Source: Phialocephala subalpina
Taxonomy: Eukaryota > Ascomycota > Leotiomycetes > Helotiales > Mollisiaceae
Assembly (NCBI GenBank): GCA_900073065.1
Contig: FJOG01000060.1
Span: forward strand, 151,310-189,517
Direction: 5' to 3'
Length of the DNA stretch: 38,208 nucleotides
Position numbers and translations under genes: made by a program. Positions within the stretch are counted from its first letter, which is position 1. Every line of letters starts with the position of its first letter. This document shows positions 12,356-23,219 of this stretch, piece after piece. Below the pieces are notes generated by a model that did no database searches, had not been told where the DNA came from, and saw only the letters and a program-made list of their open reading frames with translations.

Positions 12356-13142
12356 CTACTTGGGTTGATTTTCAACATCATGTGGTGTCTCCGAATGGGA
12401 TTTCCTCCACCACTTGCCTTTCCTAGATGCAGAGATATATAGATTAGAATACGGGAGATAAATGCTTGGTAGAAATCAACTCACCTCACGATAGTCACGG
12501 TCCGATAGCCCAGATTGTAATACTCAGTGCAAACATATAAGCTCTGTCGTTATATGTCAGTGCCTGCACAGCGTCTAGGGTCTGCAGAATAGCTTATTTG
12601 TGCGTACCAGGAACCCGTTGGTGAGCCAGCAGAATGAAATTATAAAGCTAAAAGCAAGCACTACTCTCCACTGTGAACAGCCGCGATCTGTGACGACGAC
12701 CGTGCCTCCAGGGAGTTTCCAGGCGCCACCCCAATAAAAGGACCAGTAATGGTCGTACCAGTATGACGAACAATTGTGCGTACCGGAGAGCTATACTGGA
12801 TGTTAGTATCTTTAATGAAATTTCATGAGAGCTGGAAAGGGACTGCAATTAAGAAAGGAGACTCACGTCTTGAAGGAGAGCGAAGCACGTTATCCAGCAG
12901 ATAAACAAGGCGAAATCCAATGGGAAGCAGTAAAATGAATATTTGACGGGTGGAAAAAGGATGATAGAGAATAGGATACTGATGGCAGCCATTGATATGC
13001 CGAAGACCAGTCGCGAATCCGCAGAGCCATTGCCCTGATTGAGGACATGGATGAACCTCGAAAGAACACCGAGTATAACGCAGGAGATTCCAAACTCAAG
13101 GACGCGAAAACACGCCGATGTAACCTTGGAAGCGGTCCCCAT
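12356..13142 (-). CDS. MARVEL-like four-helix fungal membrane protein, paralog 1
   Basis: Small integral membrane protein of the fungal MARVEL-domain type; the family is linked to membrane apposition and eisosome or vesicle-related roles, but the function here is unknown. Four exons: 13142-12867, 12790-12608, 12543-12485 and 12422-12356. Introns are 76, 64 and 62 bp, with phases 0, 0 and 2, giving 194 residues. Three hydrophobic segments lie in exon 1 (about 13-35, 45-67 and 70-92) and one at the end of exon 2. The loop between helices 3 and 4 carries the aromatic motif of the family, HNCSSYWYDHYWSFYWGG. The C-terminal tail is short, basic and Trp-containing (KGKWWRK). The start is a true ATG at 13142. 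The gene is paralogous to the gene at 14,819-15,668: exon 1 (276 nt) and exon 3 (59 nt) are the same length and all intron phases agree. Splice sites were read by eye, but the comparison with the paralog supports each one. Confidence 0.85.
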
Positions 13143-14040
13143 AGTGTTGAGAGTTGAGACAAAGATGTTACGACTCGGTCAGTTTGAAAGCACAAAGATT
13201 GTTTAGATGGTTTGCCAGTGGTCTGTGGACTTATGGTGCAGTCATTTGAAGTTTTGTAATGCAAAATCAGGAAGGATACTAGCCAGGAAGCTGGCAAATC
13301 CGCAAAGGAGGGGCGAGATATGGTGCTCTTGTCATCCCACTCCCGTCTCCTTAAACACAGTCAATGATCGGGAGGGTCTACTGCTTGGTCTGGATTCATC
13401 TTGATAGTCATATGACACGCCATTTCTCTCGCGGTTGCGCTTGCCACGAGGTTTGTGGCATGTGAAGATTCTCTCGAATTTCATCGGTGGGGTTGTCGTA
13501 AACCACTAAGTGTTAGGGCTGGTCAAGATGTATCAGACTGTCAGGTAAAAGGTGGACTGACCCAACGATATGCATCATGTTGACCAATTTTCTCGAGGGC
13601 GAGCCAGAGGGTCTACTGTGAGGACGGCATGGGTATTGGTCGGTCGTCTACATCATGAACGACATTTCATGTTCAACACGAACCAACTGCAGCCAGTGAA
13701 TGCAATCATCAACGTGGCTTACAAGCAGAAGCGTGTGATTGGGGGCAAATGTATCATTCTTTGCGGCTCCTTTATCTTCATTTCCAATATACTGGAATTT
13801 TATTGGCTCCCAATCTAAATGGGCACATTCAGATCTGCGCTCATGATAATTACGTGATGGTGGATTAACGTACCTACCCGTTCGCTGGGGGAAAGCCCTC
13901 GGATATAGTGGCGTTCTGCTGGAAGATCCCTTAGATCGGATCTAACAAGTAGAGTCCAAAAAGCGCCGCGAAAGGGTATAGGCTCAAAGTCTTTGGAAGA
14001 GAGGGAAATCACGCCACTATTGTATTTCTCTTTGGTAAGC
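13143..14040. other. Spacer upstream of MARVEL-like paralog 1
   Basis: About 0.9 kb of normal composition. Open frames such as 13,570-13,818 (+) have no motif. It presumably carries the promoter of the minus-strand MARVEL-like gene. Nothing else is recognised. Confidence 0.45.
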
Positions 14041-14400
14041 TTCACGATAAAATCTCTAGATAAATAGTCCCTCCAATAAAAAGTTTAAATATAACTAAAG
14101 AAATTATATTATATTTATTACCAATATAAAATTAGAATTAAAATTATCGAATAAATTTAAAATTTAAATTCTTAATATTTATAAATAATATTATTTATTA
14201 TATAATAATTAAGAATTATATTTTTTTTTATTTTTCAAATTATTATTATTTAAAATAATATATATATATATATATATTAATATTATAATTAAATTAAATT
14301 ATATTTATATTCTAATTATTAATTAATTATATTAAAATATAATAAATATATATATATATATAAAGATTAATTTGTATATGATTTTCCTAGTTATTATATC
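14041..14400. repeat. Central AT-rich island
   Basis: About 360 bp of nearly pure A+T with TpA-rich words and two short (TA)n runs (about 14,260-14,277 and 14,348-14,362). It contains no coding frame, and the boundary with normal composition is abrupt on both sides. This is consistent with a small RIP-degraded repeat inserted between the two divergent MARVEL-like paralogs. The original element cannot be identified. Confidence 0.7.
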
Positions 14401-14818
14401 GCATAAATATGCTTTATAATCCATAGATCTATATTCTCAGGCTCGTAAGAAATATATACTATGCCTAGTATTAGTAGCAACAGGTCTACCTACTTTCACA
14501 TGCATCCCTACGTGTCGTGTGAATAACCATGCAGTAACATGATCAGTCTGGCGCCACCAGCATGTGATCGCATGCTTACGGTGGCCTGTTTGTCAATCAA
14601 ATTCAACAATAGCAAATACACCACAGGAGCACCAATAGGATCTTGATGACTAGTTGATAAGTATGAGTCTCGGTATTTATTCGTCTGCAATTTCTCAACC
14701 CATCTCCTGAATAACTCCTCTTTACTATCAACCTGAAGCAATTCCTTATTTCTTCGTCAAATCTCTTCATAGTTGATACTCAACTTCTCCGATTACTACC
14801 TGGCACTTGGACTTAATC
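14401..14818. other. Upstream region of MARVEL-like paralog 2
   Basis: About 0.4 kb of normal composition leading to the ATG at 14,819. The last roughly 100 bases are CT-rich, common in fungal 5' leaders. No gene and no distinct TATA box were found. Confidence 0.4.
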
Positions 14819-15668
14819 ATGAGTGTCGCTGCAAGAGTCTTTCACGTGCTACTCCGAATTGGAGAATTCATATCGTCTGTTATCGTTTTGGGATTGATCG
14901 GTCGAGTTCTCTATATGGTAGGGCAAGCCGACGCCTCCACCGATTCTCGACTTATATACACCACTGTTATTGCTTCAATCAGCACCATTTTCTCCATCAT
15001 TTTCGTCCTACCGTTCTTGTATGCTTTTCTTGCGTTCCCAATGGATTTCATCATGTTCGTCACATGGCTTGTCGCGTTCTGCCTCATGGAAGCTGTAAGT
15101 TATCCCGTGCTGGCTAGGGCAGGAGAGTGTTGGCAGTGCTAATCCGAATACCACTTTAGCTTACAGGTATACATACTTGCGACGCTTTCTGGTATTGGAA
15201 TTACTGGGGTTTTTATTGGGGTGGAATTTGGAGGAGGAATATTGTCGTCCACGGTCCTGCGGACATTAATTGGGTTGGATGCTCCTCCTGGAAAAGCGTC
15301 CTTGCATTTTCTTTCATTGTGTCAATGACTTACCTGTTGAGTTCGTGCTTGGTATGTCTAAATCCTAACCTGGGCCTCTTCCCAATCTGGCCTCTCTAAC
15401 CTATTGTAGGGAGCCTATGAGTGCTTGAAATATCGAGAAGTGAAACGTGGGAGACTAGCTCAACTCCAGTAAGTCATACAAACACATCTCAAGTATCTTC
15501 ACCACGATGTGACGCTAATAGCTTCATAGTACCAGCCCTGGCTTGATTACCAAGGAAGCGCCGCCAGCTGATCCCGAAGCCCGTGACGTGAGAGACGGGG
15601 CCTCCCAGGTGAATAATGAACTGACTGCTCCTGGGCTTCCACAGCAGGAGCCACTTGGAGCTTATTAG
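14819..15668 (+). CDS. MARVEL-like four-helix fungal membrane protein, paralog 2
   Basis: Second copy of the small MARVEL-like membrane protein. Four exons: 14819-15094, 15160-15351, 15410-15468 and 15530-15668. Introns are 65, 58 and 61 bp with phases 0, 0 and 2, the same as paralog 1; the product is 221 residues. Helices lie at about 13-35, 46-68, 71-93 and 133-156. The signature loop reads HTCDAFWYWNYWGFYWGG, followed by a short extracytosolic stretch and a last helix beginning VLAFSFIVS. Exon 3 encodes GAYECLKYREVKRGR, and exon 4 a Pro/Glu-rich tail of about 45 residues, longer than the basic tail of paralog 1. The intron 1 acceptor is TTTAG at 15,159; the nearer-looking ACAG at 15,166 breaks the frame. 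The function is unknown beyond membrane location. The divergent tail sequences suggest different partners. Confidence 0.9.
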
Positions 15669-16647
15669 AATCAAAGGTTGTGAAATGAGTAAATCCTTGG
15701 GATATTTCGAACGATTTCATAGTTTTATGCTAGGATGGTGTTTTTATTGTCGCAACGGGTGAACTAGGCATTGTTTATATCTATGAAACCGAGGTTTTCC
15801 CAGGTTCCACATGACTTTGTACTCCATATCTGTCAGATGTTGAATTGAATGGCCGTGGCTCTCTAAAATACGCCCGACGGCTACAAGAAGGATGTTTTCG
15901 TGCTCTCCCTCGTTCCACCTCATACTATTGAAGCATCGGCTTTAGGACATCCAATTATTTAATATAAACCTAGGTCAGAATGACAGCTTTGCGAGCTCCT
16001 GCAATTTGATATCGGTGAGAAAGACCGGTGTGAGTGAGCGCCATCGGGTGCTTTGAATCGAACAAACATCATCATCCCTTTTCGTCTTACAAAACTTCAC
16101 GATAATCAACTGACTTCTTTTGACACATGCCATCTGAATAGAAACTTGTCGGTCAGGCCACTCCCGAAAGCCCTCACCGGAGACCTACGCGTAAAATATG
16201 ATTTCCGTGATGCAAACCTGTCCACCTTCAGCGTAAGCAAGGGCGATGGGATAGCATACAACATGACTCCACCTGCAATACCACGTAGATTATGCATCTG
16301 GTTTTTACTCTAAACTACTTGGTTGGCGTGACATTAAGGTTCTCATGTCTAGCGAGGAGGACTGTTGCCCCTGCCTCTATATAAAGTCGACCTCTTCTTT
16401 CCAACAGCCTCGTTCTCGGCATCCGCAATCTCGACCACCACATTCATCGACCAAGAAATTTCACGTTCCCGAATACTGGCTGAGAACATATGCGCCATGT
16501 ATCTATCACGCAGATATCAGCGTGATCACGAAACAATGGGATTCCCAAAGTTTTCTCGACAGGAGGCTTTGGCAATCTACCGCGGCGAGTCGCGCTGGAA
16601 CGACGAAGCAGACGGGCTTGTGCCAGCAAAGATTAGTGCGCAACCAG
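15669..16647. other. Spacer between MARVEL-like paralog 2 and the F-box-like pseudogene
   Basis: About 1 kb without a supportable gene. Overlapping open frames between 16,345 and 16,640 (+) may include remnants of the pseudogene's 5' end, but I cannot tie them to it with a valid splice. Confidence 0.4.
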
Positions 16648-18144
16648 ATGTCTGTACCAGGAAGTTGGCAGTGGCAGGAACCAGGGAGGAAGAGACGACG
16701 ACCCCGAAAATGGCGAATGCTACTTTCTCTCGCGCCTACCCCTCGGTACGTCCGCATCGTAGCCCATTTTGGCAGTGTAAAAAACTAACGACATCTCGTA
16801 GAAATCCGGCAGAAGATATACCGTTTGCTCTTCCGCAGACCCGTCGGACTCGTTCCTCGCATCATTAATTATGATCGTGGTGGCGCCTTCTTCCAAATTT
16901 ACTCCTATGAATGGAACATCGAGGATCACCAAATCGACAGTCGATTCGGCTGTGATGAGTATGAACTTCCCAAGTACGATGGAGCCACGCGCCAATGGGT
17001 ATGCAAGACATGGAAGACTAAATCGATAAAAGAAGAGCGTGCTCTACTCGCAAGCGGTGCTCTCGAGCGTAAATACGATCACTTCTTCCCACATGCCTTC
17101 AAGCTGCCTGCTACTAATCTATACGGGGCTATGGAGGAAGAGCGCGGTGGAGCCATCTCAGCCATTAGAAATATTTGCACAAGGCATAAGTAGACGAGGC
17201 GACTTTGAACCGGAGGTAGTCAACAGAATTGATGTCCGCATTACTGGCCCTTGCGGGATCTGTTTACTGCACACGAATAGGCAGATAATGGAAGAGGCGA
17301 CCTACGTTCTTTACGGAGAGAACGCGTTCGTTTTCGACACAAGAGGCAAGAAGGGGTATTATCCGCATTGGAAAGACGAGTGTGGCATTCATGCTTATGA
17401 TGTTTTCTCCAAAGATCGGCATCTGGTTCCTGGCCTTTCGCTTTCCGACGGTCAGCCTGCATCTCCCGTGCAGGTGGAACTGGCCATCGGAAACATGTTT
17501 TGCAGAGATGCCTCTCAACCCATTTTTTTTACCGCAAAGGACCCATTGGTCAAGTTCTTCAACGAAATCGGGCCAGAAAATGCCTCGAAAATCCGTAACA
17601 TCCAGATGAAAGGGTATTTCAAAACTGCCGACGAGGATGAGCCATCCAAGTACAATCGCCTAATCGGAATGGGTCATATTCTTCCGATTTATACAACCAT
17701 CTTCAACCATGTCTGCAAAAATCTTCGACGCCTCTCGATATTCTACGACAAATGTGGCTTGCTTGGGATGATGATCCTGATGAGGGACTTGACGTGACTG
17801 ACGAGGAACGCCTAGATGACACTGTTGGCAAGGACGTGAGCGCGCTTCCCGCTCTGCAAAAGCTGCATCTGGAACATGAGTATTATTCGTTCCGCTGGGG
17901 CAAGGCCGCTTGTTGAGAAGCTACTGTCGAGGATTCATACAGAAAGTATGACGCGGCAAGAGTCTTGAAATGGGATCAGGAGAGGATCGACTTCATCGGA
18001 AAGCTTGTCTACAGCAAAGATGTGGCAATGGAAGGACGTGAAGTAGCCAGCCATCAGCGTGAGGGACGACCTCCAATTGCCTATCAGGACGCTCGAAATC
18101 CATTCGCGGTCCTTGCAGACGAAGGCGTTGGGACTCTCGATTAA
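16648..18144 (+). pseudogene. Broken F-box-like / DUF7730-type fungal gene
   Basis: Resembles the fungal family with an N-terminal F-box-like LPLEIRQKIYRLLF segment and a later NRQIxEEAxxxLYGEN motif, probably substrate-recognition proteins though mostly uncharacterised. LPLEIRQ is split by a good intron, 16,746-16,801. The frame then runs through the Tyr/Trp-rich middle to GAMEEERGG near 17,145, jumps one frame before ISRRGDFEPEVVN, continues through LLHTNRQIMEEATYVLYGENAFVFD (17,255-17,340) to LRRLS near 17,735, jumps again before WDDDPDEGLDVTDEERLD (17,764), and meets an in-frame TGA at 17,914-17,916. The same frame then continues to a TAA at 18,142. The only intron-like explanation of the first jump is 37 bp with no branch site. 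The ATG at 16,648 also needs a one-base shift to reach LPLEIRQ. Three frame breaks plus a nonsense codon argue for decay. The family assignment is moderate. Confidence 0.7.
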
Positions 18145-18801
18145 TACGGAACAGACACCAGATGATGTACATTGGTTCTTGGAAGTGAGAGCATCATGGT
18201 CGTTGACGATTTGTAGGGCGCCGAAGAAGCTGTAGAGACGGCCACTGTCATGAACGAATGGGTGGAGAGGTTCCTGGACTTTCATTCGTGCGTGGATTTC
18301 CCAAGATGGTATGAGTATTGTAAGGATATCGAGCTTGGAGCGACTCACAAGACTCGGGGTTGAGAGCATTCTGGTACTTAGAAGTCATCAACGAACAGGA
18401 TCATGAAAAAATAGTGCAATTTGCATTGTGAAGGTGATCCAGATCAGACTAACAGCAGAGAAAAGCGTTGTTCCTGAGTGGTCCTCTTCATTTGATCAAA
18501 AAAAAATTCGGGGTGGCAAGTCTAGAATGAATAAAGAAACAAAATTGAAGGAAGGTTGAAGTCTTCTAGTTCCCTTTCGGCAGGCATGAATTTCCAGCTG
18601 TCTTCGACCTCCACCTCCACCTCCTAGTTTTTACCTCGCACTCAAACAGGGTGTGACATCGTTGGTGCTGAGTCATGCAAGAGGGATCAACCTGCGCTCT
18701 CAAGTGATGCAGTTCCGCTCTCACAGCTGTTTCTCTATGTCATGCAACGCACCTCATTCCCATGACAAGCTTTTCAACTCCAACATGGTCCTCTCTCGTC
18801 A
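18145..18801. other. Spacer after the F-box-like pseudogene
   Basis: About 0.65 kb with no supportable gene. An A-rich run lies near 18,500. A 144-codon antisense frame (17,935-18,369, -) overlaps the pseudogene's 3' coding sequence and is judged a shadow. Confidence 0.45.
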
Positions 18802-19007
18802 TCATTTTGGCTTGTATCCGGTCTTCATCGGCTGCTCCGTATCCTCCTTCCTTGCTGCTCCCAGTTCAGCTAAGGCGGCGTTGACCTGTTCGAGTTTTGT
18901 TCTTGTTGGGTGTTTTGGAAGGTCTACTGTCGTAGGAGGGATCACGAAGATTGAGAGATATTGTGATTCTGATTCAGTGAGGTGTGCTCTCAGCATTATG
19001 GCATTTT
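18802..19007 (-). other. Possible displaced C-terminal coding segment of the mitochondrial-type protein
   Basis: An open frame immediately 3' of the gene at 19,008-19,427 and in a different frame. From the in-frame ATG near 18,996 it encodes about 64 residues, including TESESQYLSIFVIPP and a charged Ala/Glu-rich helix ending in a Lys-rich tail. Its frame opens within a few bases of the upstream stop codon (GGCCTGTGAAAAATG). It could be the true C-terminus joined by a 1-bp correction, an exon behind a poor intron, or chance. It is not called as an independent gene. Confidence 0.35.
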
Positions 19008-19427
19008 TCACAGGCCATCATCTTCTTTCTTTCCAAAAATCCACCTTACACCTGCCAACGCCAGTACTCCGCCGCCAACCCACAAAACGCGATTCCGCCA
19101 TATCTTAAAATTAAGCGCAATTACTGCCAAAGCCCAAATTTTTCTTTCGTTGTGGCCGTCGCTGATCGCTCTATCGTAGTTCTTCTTGGCTCTGGTGAGC
19201 TGCTGCCTCTGCGCTCTATCTTCTGGCGGCAGTTGATTCAACGGTGTTTTGCGCAATCTCTCTTCCTCGGCCCATAGTTCTTTCGGGTTGATCCAGAGTG
19301 GGCGAGTGGAAAGTCGAAAGGATCTTCGTAGGTGACAATGTAGATGTCGCGTCGTGAGGGGAGAAACTGAAGTCAATCGTGCAGTCGAGCTTGGCAGACG
19401 GCTTATAACGAGGGACATTGTGGTCAT
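19008..19427 (-). CDS. Small mitochondrial-type single-pass membrane protein, unknown function
   Basis: An ATG-started frame of 139 residues without introns (a second ATG lies three codons later). The first 45 residues are rich in Arg, Ser, Thr and Leu with no acidic residue (SRLPSSTARLTSVSP, LRRSFRLSTRP), a classic mitochondrial presequence. The middle is a charged helical stretch (ELWAEEERLRKTPLNQLPPEDRAQRQQLTRAKK is its core, summarised here as Glu/Arg/Gln-rich). A hydrophobic segment at about 112-132 (RVLWVGGGVLALAGVRWIF) fits an inner-membrane anchor. I do not recognise the family. The ORF stops right before another plausible coding frame (18,802-19,007), so it may be truncated by a frameshift. 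An alternative upstream ATG at 19,485 opens a different, less protein-like frame. Confidence 0.55.
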   Translation of the reverse strand: MTTMSLVISRLPSSTARLTSVSPLTTRHLHCHLRRSFRLSTRPLWINPKELWAEEERLRKTPLNQLPPEDRAQRQQLTRAKKNYDRAISDGHNERKIWALAVIALNFKIWRNRVLWVGGGVLALAGVRWIFGKKEDDGL

Positions 19428-20745
19428 AAGGGTTGTAGAGGTTGTTCTGGGGCAAGTTGGCCCCTAACTGTGCATTTGAAAGCATTCTGGAAAGAGAGTG
19501 AGGTTTGGACGCGGACGCGATCTCGTTGCTTTTTGACCATTCCTCTTCTGGTAAGCGCGAATCACAACCTCATCTCTCCAAATATCTTTCTCTTGCGTCC
19601 AGCTTTGCCACAACATCGACTGACACCTACCATTAGACATCGACGACGACCTTGAAATCACCTCGACGACTTACCTCAATATCCTAGACCTTCGGAAGCT
19701 TTACCTTGTCGTCACTTGGCCCGCAAAACCTTCATCAACAAGCATTCGCGAGCTTAGCTGGTCTGTGGTGGACGTGACATGGCGATTAACGACGCTTCTG
19801 GAGCCTCATGAAGCAACTTCCCGGACAGTGGGAAGATTCGGCGATGACATCTTGTGCTCCATCTGGATCTTGAAACTCTTCCAGGCGTGGACCTTGCCGA
19901 ACCACTTTTTTCACGCCCCTGGCTGCCAATCGAATCTTCTCCCGGATATGCATCTCAGTGCCTCGAGCTCTCGATCAACCAAACCTACAAGTCACCTCCA
20001 AGGTCATTCCAAACGATCACGCAAATCTTCTTATTCTGAACGACCATGCTCTGTCGTGTCGAGACCCGATTTCTGGATTTGATATCACGTGTGCAGCTTC
20101 CGCTTTCATGAAGTCGAAACAAGCAACATGTGGCTTTCAGCGATATCCAATCATGAAGCCTCCCCTTCGCCTGGGAAACGTGCCTGAAAACATTCGATTG
20201 TGGTTCCGAGGAGGCTCAGGGGAGAAACGTGCGTCTTGCTCTCGTCCACCGTCCGTCCACCTTTCTGCCGAAAGCTTGGCGAGGAAACATACGCAAGCAG
20301 TGGAGCCTCATCGTCGCTTGTCAATGCTTGTTTCTACATTTTGTGCTGTTAAGCTTGAAATCCCATGAGGGTTTGGATGGTCCTTGTTTATGATCTTCAA
20401 AAGTTTCAAGCGATCAGAAGTGGACGGCGTCCACCATAGCCACAATCTCCGATGAAAGTTCATCCCTTCTCCAGTCAAGCATGACTGCAACCTCGTTGTG
20501 GTCAGAATTTGCGCATCCTTTCGTCTGAGTTAGAAATATAGTCACGATATGTAGGTTGTTTCTTCCCCACTGAAGACGTGTACCGATGAGTGGGAATCGC
20601 CTCATAGCATCATCACCAATTCAATGTTGAGAAGTTATATATCTCTTGGTCGCTCCTGATGTCGAGTCCTATCAAAAGCCCTTCGTTTCTGCTCTGAATT
20701 CAACACGTTCTTTTCTAATTTCGTTTTTACATACACTCTTTCATC
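19428..20745. other. Spacer upstream of the GH3 gene
   Basis: About 1.3 kb between the divergent mitochondrial-type gene and the GH3 gene. Several overlapping frames (for example 19,765-20,082 and 19,958-20,368, +) mostly lack ATG starts and show no domain or workable splicing. It probably holds both promoters. Confidence 0.45.
20616..20642 (+). promoter_or_regulatory. CCAAT and TATA-like elements before the GH3 gene
   Basis: CCAAT at 20,616-20,620 and TTATATAT at 20,635-20,642 lie about 130 and 105 bases before the GH3 start codon. Their order and spacing fit a fungal core promoter, but this is motif-level evidence only. Confidence 0.35.
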
Positions 20746-23219
20746 ATGCGGCCCACCATTAACGTTGTGGCGGCCGCTCTGCTCCTTCCTCTCGGCGCTG
20801 CCCAAAATACGACATCGTCAACCAACACCACTACCAGCACAAGCGAAGCTATACTGTCTTCTGGAGAAGTTTCTCTCGGAGATTGGGCAGATGCCTATGC
20901 CAAGGCAGCCGCTCTAGTTGCACAGCTTACCAATGAGGAGAAAATCACCATCATCACTGGGGGGTCCGTATCTTCGGTCAATTGGACTGCTCTCGAATTC
21001 AAGGATGGAACGCAAAGTGTTCAAGGTATGGCTGTATACGGTTCAACATCAAGAACCTCTCTGACTGAGACAGGCTACGATTATGTTACCGGTTTCGCCG
21101 AGTCATCCGCCCTGGCTATGACTTGGGACAAGACCTTGATGTACGACCAACTCAAAGCCGTGGCTCTCGAATTCTATGGGAAGGGTTTTCAAGTGACGAA
21201 CGGACCTACATCCCAACCTCTTGGAAGAACGCCTTGGGGAGGAAGATTGGTCGAGACTCTTGGACAAGATCCTTACCTGAACGGTATCGGATTCGGAATT
21301 GGAGCGAAGGCTTTCTCTGATGCTGGTATTGTGGCTGGTGGCAAGCATTTCTTGCTGAACGAGCAAGAGACCAACCGACAGGCATCCGGTTCAGACAGCG
21401 ATCTTGCTCCGTATTCCAGTGTTGCTGATGACAAGACTATGCATGAGACTTATCTTTGGTAAGCATCATTATCACATGTTCGAAGCAAGCTTATTTGTAT
21501 AGGTCTTTCTACGACGGCGTTAAGGGTGGAATGGGGGCAGTTATGTGTGCGATGACGAAGGTCAATGGTACACTCTCTTGCGAGAATGAGGATCTTCTGC
21601 AAGGCCTCCTCAAGACGGAACTTGGCTTCCCTGGTCTCGTGTTTCCTGACGTCGGCGGACAGACCAATGCATTCGAGTCTGCCAACGGTGGTCTCGACTA
21701 CGGCTCTTCGACATACTGGACCAACGCCACTCTTCAAGCAGGCATCGACAATGGAACGTTTACTCAAGCTCGCCTCGATGATATGGCCGTCCGAAATGTC
21801 ATCGGTTACTTCAAGGTCGGTCTCGATAACGGCACTCAGCCTGAATATGTTGGTTCAGATGCCTATGTCGATGTTCGTGGCAATCATAGCACCATTGTCA
21901 GAACCAACGGCGCCGCTTCCCTTGTCCTTCTCAAGAACACCAACAATGCTCTGCCACTGAGCAAGCCCAAGTCCATGGCTCTCTTCGGTTCCCACGCTGG
22001 GCCTGTCATGGCGGGTCCCAACTACTACTTCTCAGTTCAAGGTTCCGGTCCAACATACGAGGGTCATTTGGCTGGTGGCTCCGGCTCAGGGCAGACCAGT
22101 TTCCCATATCTGATCACTCCACAACAGGCTTTGACTACCAAGGCATCATTGGATGGAACGATGATCAGATGGATTTTGAACAACACCTATACTAGCAGCA
22201 CTGACAGTGGCTCTGGTGGCTTCGGCGGTATGACTGGAAACACAACTAGTGGTACCGCACCTAGTGGAAATGGCACTGCCCCAAGCCTCAGCAAGCGTGC
22301 TGGAGGTGCTGCCATCGCCGGTCTCAGCGGAGGAACCTCCCTCACTCAAGATATCCCCGATTATGCCACCGGAGCTGAAGTCTGCATGGTCTTCATCAAT
22401 GCTCTCTCTGGCGAGGGGGCTGACCGCACTGAGCTCCGCAACACCGACCAAGATGATCTTGTCAGTACTGTTGCTGAGAACTGCAACAACACCATAGTCG
22501 TCGTCAACACTGTCGGTGCCCGCCTTTTGGACGCTTGGATCGAGAACGATAACATCACAGCCGTCGTCTACGGTGGTCTCGTCGGTCAAGAATCTGGCAA
22601 CTCTCTCGCCGATGTTCTCTATGGAGATGTCAACCCCAGCGGTCGGCTCCCGCACACCATTGCCAAGAACGAGAGTGACTACAATGTTGAGATCTGTGAG
22701 ACTGCCGTCTGCAACTTCACGGAAGGAAACTACATCGACTATAGATATTTCGACAAGTACAACGTCACTCCCAGATACGAATTCGGCTATGGTCTCTCGT
22801 ACACTACTTTTGACTACTCCGACCTGACCGTCAACATCACAAACTCGACTGCTCTGGCTTCCACCTATCCGACTGGTGGTTTGGCAGTTGGTGGCAAGAC
22901 CGATCTCTGGGATGAAGTCATCAGCGCCTCCGTCACAGTCGCCAACAACGGAACAGTTGACGGAAACGAGGTCTCCCAACTCTACGTGGAGTACCCAACT
23001 GCGGCTGATCAACCAGTCAGACAGCTTAGAGGTTTCGAGAGGACCTTGATCTCAAGCGGATCGAGTGCTACTGTTACATTCAGTGTCAGGAGGAGAGATG
23101 TCAGCTTCTGGGATGTTGCTGCTCAGGAGTGGGCTATTGCTAGTGGTAATTATGTTTTCAGTGTTGGTGCTAGCTCCAGGGATCTGAGAGTCAGCCAGAC
23201 CGTCACTGTTGGCACGTAA
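20746..23219 (+). CDS. Secreted GH3 family glycosidase (beta-glucosidase type)
   Basis: Extracellular glycoside hydrolase family 3 enzyme, probably a beta-glucosidase acting on plant or fungal cell-wall oligosaccharides. Two exons, 20746-21458 and 21503-23219, with a 44-bp phase-2 intron; 809 residues. The signal peptide is about residues 1-19 (cleavage near GAAQ-NTT), followed by a Ser/Thr/Asn linker. The GH3 N-domain carries GKHFLLNEQETNR and the nucleophile motif LVFPDVGGQ with Asp at about 287; most fungal beta-glucosidases have SDW here, so this is a variant subgroup. The C-domain includes SGEGADRTELRN, GQESGNSLADVLYGDVNPSGRLP and YEFGYGLSYTTF, then a fibronectin III-like domain to the end. 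An insertion at about 465-503 is Gly/Ser/Thr-rich and ends in Lys502-Arg503, a possible Kex2 site between domains. Many NxT/S sequons support secretion. Splice and start are clear; the substrate is inferred from family. Confidence 0.93.

Noticed and set aside
17147..17183. 37-bp candidate intron joining the two main frames of the F-box-like gene
   Set aside because: Shorter than all other introns seen here (44 bp minimum), with no branch site and a weak donor. A frameshift is simpler, especially with a second frame jump and a nonsense codon downstream.
17935..18369. 144-codon minus-strand frame over the F-box-like pseudogene 3' end
   Set aside because: The sense strand carries the better protein-like reading. 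The antisense frame has no recognisable domain.
19765..20368. Overlapping plus-strand frames suggesting a gene before the GH3 gene
   Set aside because: The main frame starts with GTG, neighbouring frames cannot be joined by plausible introns, and no motif appears.
22146..23012. 288-codon antisense frame inside the GH3 gene
   Set aside because: It lies wholly opposite a strongly codon-biased real gene and has a low-complexity Val/Ser/Asp composition typical of antisense shadows.
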